Part shown: piece after piece, positions 58,338-64,000 of the stretch
Numbering within the stretch: the first letter of the stretch is position 1
Layout of the letters: every line of letters starts with the position of its first letter
Source of the DNA: Corynebacterium variabile
GTDB lineage: Bacteria > Actinomycetota > Actinomycetes > Mycobacteriales > Mycobacteriaceae
Length of the DNA: 64,000 nucleotides
Direction of reading: 5' to 3'
Assembly: GCF_006539825.1 (NCBI RefSeq)
Contig: NZ_BJNT01000009.1
Coordinates: forward strand, 101,792-165,791
Notes under the pieces: generated by a model
What the model saw: only the letters and a program-made list of their open reading frames with translations
The model's database searches: none
Told to the model about the DNA's origin: nothing
Translations under genes and position numbers: made by a program

Positions 58338-59636
58338 TCAGTGGGACCCGGTACCGACCGCCCTGCCCACCGCCTCAATGACGTCCTGCAACGCGACCTC
58401 GTGCTGGTCGCGGGAGGACAGGTCGCGCAGCACCACGGTGCCGTCGGCGAGCTCCTGCTCACCGAGGACCAGCGCGAAGCGGGCACCTGCACGGTCTGCG
58501 CCCTTCATGGCGCCCTTGAGACCACGGTCGCCGTAGGACATGTCGGCACTGACACCGGCGCGACGAAGCTTGTCGATGATCACCGCGAGCCTCTTCTTGG
58601 CGTCCACACCCATGGGGACGCCGTAGACGTCCACGCGGCGTCCCGAGGTCGGGGTGACGCCCTCGGCGGCGAGAGCGAGAACGGTGCGGTCCACGCCGAG
58701 GCCGAAGCCGATACCGGAGAGGTCCTGGCCACCGAGCTGGGCCATGAGGCCGTCGTAGCGTCCGCCGCCACCGATGCCGGACTGGGCGCCGAGACCGTCG
58801 TGGACGAACTCGAAGCAGGTCTTGGTGTAGTAGTCAAGGCCACGGACCAGACGCGGGTTGAGGACGTACTCGACACCCATGTCGTCGAGCAGACCGGTGA
58901 CGGTCTCGAAGTGCTCACGGCAGTTGTCGCAGAGGTGGTCCGGCATCAGCGGGGCGTCCACCAGCATCTCCTGGACCTCCGGACGCTTGTCGTCGAGGAC
59001 GCGCAGCGGGTTGATCTCCGCGCGCTTCCGCGTCTCCTCGTCGAGCGGGAGTGCGAAAAGGAAGTCCTGCAGGGTCTTCCGGTAGGCCGGACGGCAGTTG
59101 TCGTCGCCGAGGCTGGTCAGCTCCAGGCGGTACCCGGTGAGCCCCAGGGCGCGGAAGCACCGGTCGGCAAGGCCGACGACCTCGGCGTCCAGCGCGGGAT
59201 CGTCGACTCCGACGGCCTCCACACCGACCTGCTGGAGCTGGCGGTACCGGCCGGCCTGCGGACGCTCGTAGCGGAAGAACGGACCCGAATAGGTCAGCTT
59301 CACCGGAAGCTGGCCGCGGTCGAGGTTGTGCTCGATGACCGCGCGCATCACGCCGGCGGTGCCTTCGGGACGCAGGGTCACGGAGCGGCCGCCGCGGTCC
59401 TCGAAGGTGTACATCTCCTTGGAGACGACGTCGGTGGACTCGCCGACACCACGGGCGAACAGGGCGGTCTCCTCGAAGACCGGCAGTTCGATGTGGCCGT
59501 AACCCGAGTTGTGGATCACTGTTTCGAAGGTGCTGCGCACCGCATGGAAGTCGACGGATGCCGGCGGCACGTAGTCGGGCACACCCTTCGGGGCGGCAAA
59601 CGGCTGGATCTTCGCACTCTTCTCGGTGTCACTCAC
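58338..59636 (-). CDS. hisS: Histidyl-tRNA synthetase
   Basis: 432 aa from a GTG at 59636. Class II core: motif 2 [16 protein letters not shown], the histidine-specific [15 protein letters not shown] and [17 protein letters not shown], motif 3 [13 protein letters not shown], then the anticodon-binding domain. A TATAGT (59650-59645) ends nine bases before the GTG without a ribosome site, so the message is probably leaderless. This gene forms the boundary between the core genome and the phage-like stretch to its right. Confidence 0.96.
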   Translation of the reverse strand: MSDTEKSAKIQPFAAPKGVPDYVPPASVDFHAVRSTFETVIHNSGYGHIELPVFEETALFARGVGESTDVVSKEMYTFEDRGGRSVTLRPEGTAGVMRAVIEHNLDRGQLPVKLTYSGPFFRYERPQAGRYRQLQQVGVEAVGVDDPALDAEVVGLADRCFRALGLTGYRLELTSLGDDNCRPAYRKTLQDFLFALPLDEETRKRAEINPLRVLDDKRPEVQEMLVDAPLMPDHLCDNCREHFETVTGLLDDMGVEYVLNPRLVRGLDYYTKTCFEFVHDGLGAQSGIGGGGRYDGLMAQLGGQDLSGIGFGLGVDRTVLALAAEGVTPTSGRRVDVYGVPMGVDAKKRLAVIIDKLRRAGVSADMSYGDRGLKGAMKGADRAGARFALVLGEQELADGTVVLRDLSSRDQHEVALQDVIEAVGRAVGTGSH

Positions 59637-59644
59637 GGGGTCAC

Positions 59645-59650
59645 ACTATA
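59645..59650 (-). promoter_or_regulatory. -10 element of hisS
   Basis: TATAGT on the minus strand ending nine bases before the GTG start. The transcript would have at most a couple of untranslated bases. No clear -35. Confidence 0.5.
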
Positions 59651-59803
59651 CCTTGGAGTTCTAGGCGTTCCTGCAGGTGGTGGTCTCTTCGCAGGTCAGG
59701 GCTAGGCCACTGGGGCCAGCAGGGCCACTAAAGCAGTGTCGGCCACACCTGGTGCGGGATATTTGCGGGATGGCGGGACCCGTCCACCCCTCCCCCAGAC
59801 ACG

Positions 59804-59838
59804 AAAAAAGCCCCCACCGACGACGGGCCGGTGGGGGC
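59804..59838 (-). terminator. Intrinsic terminator with U6 tract
   Basis: Stem GCCCCCACCG (59810-59819) with CGGTGGGGGC (59829-59838); on the minus strand it is followed by six T's (59809-59804). It would stop minus-strand transcription arriving from the phage-like genes to the right before it reaches hisS. Confidence 0.85.
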
Positions 59839-59884
59839 TGGGGAGCAGCGGGGTCAGGGGTGGGGGACACCCCGCGCTCAACCC
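59810..59884 (-). repeat. Terminator-linked block, copy 1
   Basis: Terminator hairpin plus a GC-rich stretch ending with GCGCTCAACCC (59874-59884). The same layout, with the identical 11 bases at the far end and a GCCCCCA hairpin at the near end, recurs at 61137-61226. The copies are diverged in the middle. Confidence 0.5.
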
Positions 59885-60274
59885 GAGTGTCACGCTACCG
59901 GAGACGTTGCCGCCCCGGACTGCAACGGCGAAAGGCCTCCGCCGGTTCTCCATTCGACAAGGGCCCCAACAGGGAGCAGCAGCACCCCTCACGGAACTGC
60001 GCTCCCCGTAGCTCACTGTACGGATCCCTCCACAACCTCGAAGCAGAACAGCGAAGCCCCCACCGTCCGAAGACAATGTGGGCCCAGGGGTTGCTTCATG
60101 ACCCGATTGCAGACAACCACCCCATCCCCGTCCCCAGCAGGGTTTCCCGCCCCCTACTGACTGGGGGCAGGTGATAGCCGAGAACTCCAGTAGAAAGCCC
60201 CCACCCCCTAACCGTGGACGGTGGGAGACCGCAGGTAGCGCTACACGGCAAGAAGATCTTTGCCATGACCGCCT

Positions 60275-60721
60275 CTACCCAGACGCGTTGTTCCCGCCGT
60301 CGTCGATCCATCGTTCCTCTGCCCTCACACCGAACAGCTTTGCCCAGCGAGGACGATTCGTCACCGGGTAGTACACGTCAAAGATCAGCTTCCTACCGTC
60401 AGCGAAGATAATTTCAATTTCGTGAGACTTGACGTCATCATGCTCGGCCACCGGGACCGGCTCGCCCATGACCATGAGCTCGCCTTCAGGGATTTCCCAA
60501 TCGCCGACCGGGACACGTACTGACGACACGACATCGACATCGATAGCAATCCGCTCAAGCAGAGCCGGAAGCTCCTGCTCAATCAGATGTGTCCGAGGCC
60601 ACCATACAAGCTGGAAATTCTGATCGTATCGCTCGGACAGATTGGTCATTGCTCCGTGCTTGCGACCAAAGCGAAGGGAAAGCTCGTTGAGCCACTGTGG
60701 TTTGCGAATCTCTGCAGCCAT
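60275..60721 (-). CDS. Hypothetical protein in the phage-like region
   Basis: 148 aa from ATG 60721, which has AGAGGT six bases upstream. Not recognised. An N-terminal basic stretch (RFGRKHG) precedes an alternating hydrophobic/polar body rich in Val, Ile and Glu that looks like a compact alpha/beta domain, with VVWWPRTHLI-type aromatic residues and the segment SHEIEIIFADGRKLIFDVYY read as strands. It has more A/T and less Arg-rich codon bias than its core neighbours, in keeping with transfer. Two tandem palindromes precede it and may be operators. Confidence 0.6.
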   Translation of the reverse strand: MAAEIRKPQWLNELSLRFGRKHGAMTNLSERYDQNFQLVWWPRTHLIEQELPALLERIAIDVDVVSSVRVPVGDWEIPEGELMVMGEPVPVAEHDDVKSHEIEIIFADGRKLIFDVYYPVTNRPRWAKLFGVRAEERWIDDGGNNASG

Positions 60722-60737
60722 GCTGCACCTCTGAACT

Positions 60738-60784
60738 GGCTCCACTCACGGAGCCGATAGGAGCGGTTACGGAGGACCCGTAAC
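60738..60784 (-). repeat. Two palindromes upstream of the 60275-60721 gene
   Basis: GGCTCC-N6-GGAGCC (60738-60755) and GTTACGG-N5-CCGTAAC (60766-60784), both perfect, lie 17-63 bases before the gene's ATG. Their size and spacing fit dimeric repressor sites, though GC-rich transcripts could also fold there. Confidence 0.55.
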
Positions 60785-60896
60785 TACCCAGTACGCCCAA
60801 TCCTACGCCTTCTAGCACAGGGCAGTCATCCTCATCCGAATAAGGCACCGCTCAGTACAAGATTCCTGCACCCCATAAATGATCGCGGCTCAGGGT

Positions 60897-61073
60897 CTAC
60901 GGTCGTGGCCGTCGTGCGGCGTCCACAGCTGGGCGGATCAGGCCCGGCACGGCGGGCAGCCACACCGGATAATCCGGACCAAAATGTTCGGCAGCCGAAT
61001 CCTCCCGGTGCGCGATGTGCTCAATGACAACACCGTTCCTATGAACCATGTCGGTCAGCCGCCGGTCCTGCAT
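60897..61073 (-). CDS. Small 58-aa phage-like protein
   Basis: 58 codons from ATG 61073, starting MQDRRLTDMVHRNGVVIEHI and continuing through an HFGPDYPVWLP segment to a basic end. No recognised domain. The frame is open further upstream but crosses a terminator-like hairpin at 61137-61167, so the short form is preferred. Its position after small membrane genes suits the late end of a phage lysis module. Low to moderate confidence. Confidence 0.45.
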   Translation of the reverse strand: MQDRRLTDMVHRNGVVIEHIAHREDSAAEHFGPDYPVWLPAVPGLIRPAVDAARRPRP

Positions 61074-61136
61074 GGTGATGCACTCAATCGAGCCAACATG
61101 CTGTGGCCTTGCGAAGACTGGCGCAGAATTGGAGCA

Positions 61137-61226
61137 AGCCCCCATCGCCACGACGACGATGGGGGCTCGGTGGGGAGCGGCACAACCAGGGCGACCCGGC
61201 GAAGGGGACCCCGCGGCGCTCAACCC
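61137..61226 (-). repeat. Terminator-linked block, copy 2
   Basis: Hairpin AGCCCCCATCG (61137-61147) with CGATGGGGGCT (61157-61167), 11 perfect base pairs, then a GC-rich stretch ending with GCGCTCAACCC (61216-61226). It parallels the block at 59810-59884. It starts 13 bases after the stop of the coiled-coil membrane gene on the minus strand, where a module-end terminator is expected. Confidence 0.5.
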
Positions 61227-61238
61227 ACACACCGGATA

Positions 61239-61589
61239 CTACAGGCCAGGATGCTCCGGCAGATCATCTGCCAGCTCCGGCGGCGTACGCGGCCACTTCG
61301 ATGCATCCGGCACAGCACGACGCCACGCGTGAATATGCTGCACCGCAGCCACGAACTTCGACTTCACCGTCCCCAGCTCCGAGCGCAGGGTCTTCACCTC
61401 ACCACGGACCTCCTTCATCTCCGCCTTCAACGTCTCGAGGTCCTTGCGCTGACCGTCGGCGTAGGCCTGCCAGTCGGGTCCGCGGGCAGCATCCCTGTCT
61501 CCGGTGAGCTTCACTCGGGCGACGAGCACCAGTGCCAGGGACCCTGCCAGGCCACCCATGAATGTCAGCACGACTGAGCCATCAATCAT
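61239..61589 (-). CDS. Membrane-anchored coiled-coil protein, phage lysis-module type
   Basis: 116 aa from ATG 61589 with GGAGG nine bases upstream. One N-terminal hydrophobic helix (about 5-24, VVLTFMGGLAGSLALVLVA) is followed by a charged heptad-like coiled coil (about 45-80, KDLETLKAEMKEVRGEVKTL) and a Pro/Glu-rich tail. This build is common in small phage proteins near holins (for instance i-spanin or holin-accessory types), but no specific family is recognised. It overlaps the end of the frameshifted membrane gene by eight bases. Confidence 0.6.
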   Translation of the reverse strand: MIDGSVVLTFMGGLAGSLALVLVARVKLTGDRDAARGPDWQAYADGQRKDLETLKAEMKEVRGEVKTLRSELGTVKSKFVAAVQHIHAWRRAVPDASKWPRTPPELADDLPEHPGL

Positions 61590-62033
61590 GCGGCGCCTCC
61601 CGAACTCTGATCTCGGTACGGGACCCACGCCATACCGCCCAGGACACGAGGGCGACGATCATGAAGTATCCGATGGATGACCCCCATGTCCGGCTGTGCT
61701 CCTCGATGGACTGCCACAGGAAGCTTAGGCCCCACAGGAGGTGCAGGCCCACGCCGGCGCCGACGGCCAGGGCGGCGGTGACGGTGCGGTGCAAGGGGCG
61801 ATGGTGAGGCAGAGGACGCCGACGGCGACCCACACGATCGACCAGGTGCCCATCGTCATCCAGGATTCGGCGGGGTGCCCGGAGGGGCCGGGCCCGGCGA
61901 TGTCACTGTAGGAGATGCCGCGGGCGATCATGCCTGCGCCGAGGATGACCAGTGCGGTCGCGTCGGTCAGCAGGCCGTCACGGATCCTCTCGGCGGGGCC
62001 GCAGAGTCGTCTGGGGAGATGATCGATGGGCAC
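61582..62033 (-). pseudogene. Frameshifted multi-TM, holin-like protein
   Basis: Two overlapping frames make one sensible membrane protein of about 150 aa. The first half (GTG 62033 to about 61800) has hydrophobic segments in ATALVILGAGMIARG and WSIVWVAVGVLCLTIAP. The second (about 61800 to 61582) continues with LHRTVTAALAVGAGVG, GLHLLWGLSFLW and IGYFMIVALVSWAVW. The join is at a four-base G run (61795-61798, C's on the coding strand); one extra C would restore the frame. Options are a real frameshift, a base-call error or programmed -1 slippage. Four TM segments suggest a holin-like role, inferred only. Confidence 0.55.
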
Positions 62034-62036
62034 GGG

Positions 62037-62378
62037 TCACCGCCCGTATACGTAGTCGGTGATGGCCTCAGCGGTCGCGGCGGTACCAGCGGCGGTGTCG
62101 TGCTCGCCCTTCTCCTCCGCACGGATCGCCGCGAGGACAGCGGACGCGACATCCTGCGGGGTGACAGTCTTGACCTGCTGGACGACGATGTCAGCCACGT
62201 CGTGCGCGGAACCGAGCAGAGACGCAACTTCCGCGTCAGCGTCAGTCGCCGTGGAGTCACTTCCCTGGTGGGTCTTCGTCGCGGCGAGCGCGGGTGCGAG
62301 GACGCCCAGCAGGATCGGCAACCACTTGTCCACCTGTTCGGTGACCTGATCTGCCTGAATATCGGACAGGACCCCCAC
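62037..62378 (-). CDS. Hypothetical phage-like protein
   Basis: 113 aa from GTG 62378. Upstream frame extension exists but is the antisense of the ImmA fragment. One hydrophobic stretch (WLPILLGVLAPALAA, about 19-33) is followed by an acidic/Ala-rich helical domain with repeated Val-Gln-Thr segments. The gene begins within a few bases of where the ImmA homology begins on the other strand, so its own 5' end may have been lost at a deletion junction. The stop is three bases before the GTG of the membrane gene. Confidence 0.5.
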   Translation of the reverse strand: MGVLSDIQADQVTEQVDKWLPILLGVLAPALAATKTHQGSDSTATDADAEVASLLGSAHDVADIVVQQVKTVTPQDVASAVLAAIRAEEKGEHDTAAGTAATAEAITDYVYGR

Positions 62379-62381
62379 CCA

Positions 62382-62732
62382 GCCGAGGACGCCAATTACG
62401 TCGACTGGCACCGCGGTGGACCAAAAGCCGCATGGCGGCCACCTGACACAATCACCATCCAGTACGGGATGACCGAAGCCGACACTCTCTGTTCCCTCGC
62501 CCACGAGTTCGGCCACTTCTCCCACGGCGACCATTGCGGACACTCCCCCAGAGCGGAAGCCAGGGCCGACCGCTACGCCGCCCACATCCTGATCGACCCA
62601 CATCACTACCGCCAGGCCGAGGAGATCTTCGGCCCGGACCCCCGACGCCTCGCCGCTGAGCTCGGCGTCACCGTCCACCTCATCAAGGTGTGGCGCACAC
62701 TGACACGCAAGAGAGACCACCCACCATCATGA
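62382..62732 (+). pseudogene. 5'-truncated ImmA/IrrE-type metallopeptidase
   Basis: The frame carries YVDWHRGGPKAAWRPP, then the zinc motif LAHEFGHFSHGD and a typical C-terminus (SPRAEARADRYAAHIL, HLIKVWRTLT) of phage ImmA-like peptidases, which degrade the phage repressor on induction. The first 10-20 residues expected in the family are missing: upstream of about 62380 the frame runs through unrelated sequence and offers no ATG, GTG or TTG in a useful place. The earliest in-frame ATG (62469) would remove a quarter of the domain. I read it as a remnant joined to the opposing gene by deletion. Confidence 0.65.
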
Positions 62733-63742
62733 TGCTGTACCACACCAACGACCTGCACGATCCAGTCTTCGATCAGGAAGTCGACCACGAATCTCGATAC
62801 TTCGACAACATCCGTGAACTAGCTGAAGGCAACTTCTCCGACCCCGGCGAAGAGTTCACCGCAGACGCCACCCTCATTCCCGTCACCGACTACTACGGCG
62901 ACGCACGCGCCATCGCCGTCCAGGTCGACTTCTCGACCGTGGGGACCCTCCCCGACGAAGACGTAGATGGATGGTGGCAGCTCGCCGTCGCCGCCCACGA
63001 CGCAGGCGACGAACTAGAAGTCGAAGCGAGACTATGGACCTGCTCCGACTGGGAGAAGGATTTCTACGCCTCCGTCCGACTCGCCCTCCCGAACGTAGAA
63101 GACGGGCTGGGCCAGGTTGAAGACGACATCACCGCAACGAATCTCGCCGCCGTCGACGGATTCGCAAACCCCCTGGAAGAGTACTGGGATCCGAAGTGGC
63201 GCAAAGCACACGGAATGACCGACGCCGAGTACAAGGCCCGGGCCGACGAGGTTCACCGGAAGGCAGAGGCGTACCGGACCGAACAGGGCCAGGAGCATGC
63301 CACGACATCGTTCGTCCCCGCTAACCCCTACACGTCCCCCGTCAAGCGTCCCGAAGCCGCCCCGGCCCAGGTCGACTGGACGCACCTCCTCACTCCGGAC
63401 CCTAGCCCCAGGGCTAGCCTCTTCCAGCGCGGCTACGCCCGCGGCGTCGCAGGAAAGGCCATGGGCAATGTCCGAGCACCGCGCATCGACTACGCCACAG
63501 TCCAGCAGTGCCGCAACATCGTATCCAGCTTCGGCGGAGACGTCACCGAGATCGACAAGCGCGGGAGTTCATTACTGAAAGCGCTGTGGTGGGTGCTTCT
63601 CATAGTCCTCAGCATCTGGGCATTGATCGGACTCGCGACAGCACCGGTCGGGCTGGTGCTGACCGCTCTGATCGTGTGGCCTTTCGCTCACCACTACTGG
63701 ACCCGGCGGAAGCTCACCGCCCCGTTCGGCCCACAGGAATAG
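62729..63742 (+). CDS. Unknown protein with C-terminal membrane hairpin, downstream of immA
   Basis: 337 aa from ATG 62729, overlapping the immA stop (ATGA). The N-terminal 130 residues are acidic and strand-rich (ADATLIPVTDYYGDARAIAVQ), the middle has a charged Trp-containing segment (EEYWDPKWRKAHGMTDAEYK), then a Pro-rich linker, and the last 60 residues hold two membrane helices (LLKALWWVLLIVLSIWALIG and VGLVLTALIVWPFAHHYW). No family recognised. Placement next to immA suggests an immunity-region or superinfection-type gene of the former prophage. Confidence 0.7.
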   Translation: MMLYHTNDLHDPVFDQEVDHESRYFDNIRELAEGNFSDPGEEFTADATLIPVTDYYGDARAIAVQVDFSTVGTLPDEDVDGWWQLAVAAHDAGDELEVEARLWTCSDWEKDFYASVRLALPNVEDGLGQVEDDITATNLAAVDGFANPLEEYWDPKWRKAHGMTDAEYKARADEVHRKAEAYRTEQGQEHATTSFVPANPYTSPVKRPEAAPAQVDWTHLLTPDPSPRASLFQRGYARGVAGKAMGNVRAPRIDYATVQQCRNIVSSFGGDVTEIDKRGSSLLKALWWVLLIVLSIWALIGLATAPVGLVLTALIVWPFAHHYWTRRKLTAPFGPQE

Positions 63743-63768
63743 CCCCCATTCGCACGAAAGCCACCGCC

Positions 63769-63828
63769 ATGGATTCACCACCGCCCCGCTGGCTCGTGAT
63801 GCTGCTCACCATCATCCTGCGCCTGTAG
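63769..63828 (+). CDS. Possible 19-aa hydrophobic peptide
   Basis: An ATG-initiated frame of 19 codons, MDSPPPRWLVMLLTIILRL, with a hydrophobic run of 11. There is no clear ribosome site; size and hydrophobicity recall type I toxin-like peptides, but chance is quite possible. Confidence 0.2.
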   Translation: MDSPPPRWLVMLLTIILRL

Positions 63829-63913
63829 ACGCACAAGACCACGACCGCCTGGCGCCTCCCACGTCCAGACACAGAGTCAACACTCACCGACCCGACAATC
63901 CCCACATGAACGG

Positions 63914-63919
63914 TTAAAT
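63914..63919 (+). promoter_or_regulatory. -10 element before the right-edge gene
   Basis: TTAAAT ends seven bases before ATG 63926, fitting a leaderless start. The surrounding bases are AT-richer than the window average. Confidence 0.4.
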
Positions 63920-63925
63920 CAGCAC

Positions 63926-64000
63926 ATGCTCACCCCAGAAAACCGCACGCGCATCAGACAAGTACTCATCGGAAAGAAGCGCTCAGAGCTCACATCCACC
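63926..64000 (+). CDS. Start of an unidentified gene at the right edge (partial)
   Basis: 25 codons from ATG 63926 to the window end, beginning MLTPENRTRIRQVLIGKKRS, basic and helix-prone. Too short to identify. After the immA region of a corynephage one may expect an integrase or an immunity gene, but nothing here proves it. Confidence 0.4.
   Translation, partial: MLTPENRTRIRQVLIGKKRSELTST

Larger units (their letters stand above)
59651..60274. other. Gene-poor spacer with phage-like terminator modules
   Basis: About 620 bases between hisS and the first phage-like gene. I see no supported coding region; open frames here are low-complexity Pro/Arg/Ser shadows. What it holds: an excellent minus-strand terminator at 59804-59838, a directly following GC-rich block that recurs near 61.2 kb, and two further degenerate copies of the AAGCCCCCAC motif at 60054-60064 and 60194-60204. 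No tRNA or attachment core was recognised. Confidence 0.55.

Noticed and set aside
59651..60274. Prophage attachment site or tRNA at the hisS side
   Set aside because: No tRNA-like fold and no direct repeat pair that could be an attachment core was found; the other boundary lies outside the window.
62037..62720. Long minus-strand frame across the ImmA fragment
   Set aside because: Its N-terminal half is the antisense of the clear zinc-peptidase motif; only the part from GTG 62378 looks protein-like.

Overview
The window looks like a chromosomal segment of a high-GC Corynebacterium, probably from the environmental or food-associated group. I infer this from gene content and order and made no database search. 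The supporting signs are an actinobacterial block mihF-gmk-rpoZ-coaBC-metK-priA-def-fmt-rsmB; a PyrR-headed pyr operon with a mycobacterial-type PyrR site; the chain alaS-ruvX-mltG-aroE-peptidase-aroC-aroK/B-aroQ-pepQ-efp-nusB; a McbR-type operator at metK; many GTG starts; and several promoters placed for leaderless transcripts.

Layout. 1-3.2 kb (minus): riboflavin genes rpe-ribD-ribE-ribBA, with ribBA running off the left edge, and a structured 308-base gap between ribD and ribE. 3.4-10.8 kb (plus): an oversized glutamate synthase large subunit (1865 aa) translationally coupled to a CysJ-like diflavin reductase, with no GltD. 10.8-20.4 kb (minus): formyl-Met processing, priA, metK, coaBC, rpoZ, gmk and mihF. 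20.7-28.9 kb (minus): the complete de novo UMP operon except pyrD/pyrE (pyrR-pyrB-pyrC-carA-carB-pyrF). 29.1-45.2 kb (minus): nusB, efp, pepQ, the shikimate genes (aroQ, an in-frame aroK-aroB fusion, aroC, aroE), an A24 peptidase, mltG, ruvX, alaS, rarA, a kinase-fold protein and aspS.

45.4-52.0 kb is a mixed stretch. It holds a 2-TM protein, a GDPD-like enzyme with a YdjM-like membrane protein, tRNA-Lys(CUU), a 45-aa leaderless gene, a diacylglycerol-kinase-type enzyme, thrC, a T4-Pnkp-like end-healing enzyme, a VOC gene broken by an amber codon, and a 37-aa gene with its own promoter and terminator. 52.0-59.6 kb: a zinc peptidase, then a choline-to-betaine operon (BCCT transporter, betaine aldehyde dehydrogenase, GMC enzyme with choline-oxidase signatures), then hisS. 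59.7-64 kb looks like a decayed prophage: lysis-type small membrane genes on the minus strand (one frameshifted), a 5'-truncated ImmA-type peptidase and an unknown membrane-anchored protein on the plus strand, repeated terminator modules, and a partial gene at the right edge.

The most unusual system is the GltB/diflavin-reductase pair, which may be a glutamate synthase taking NADPH electrons through an FAD/FMN reductase. Next are the aroKB fusion with an intact internal AroB start, the autonomous 37-aa gene unit, the chromosomal Pnkp homologue and the switch-like hairpins upstream of ribE.
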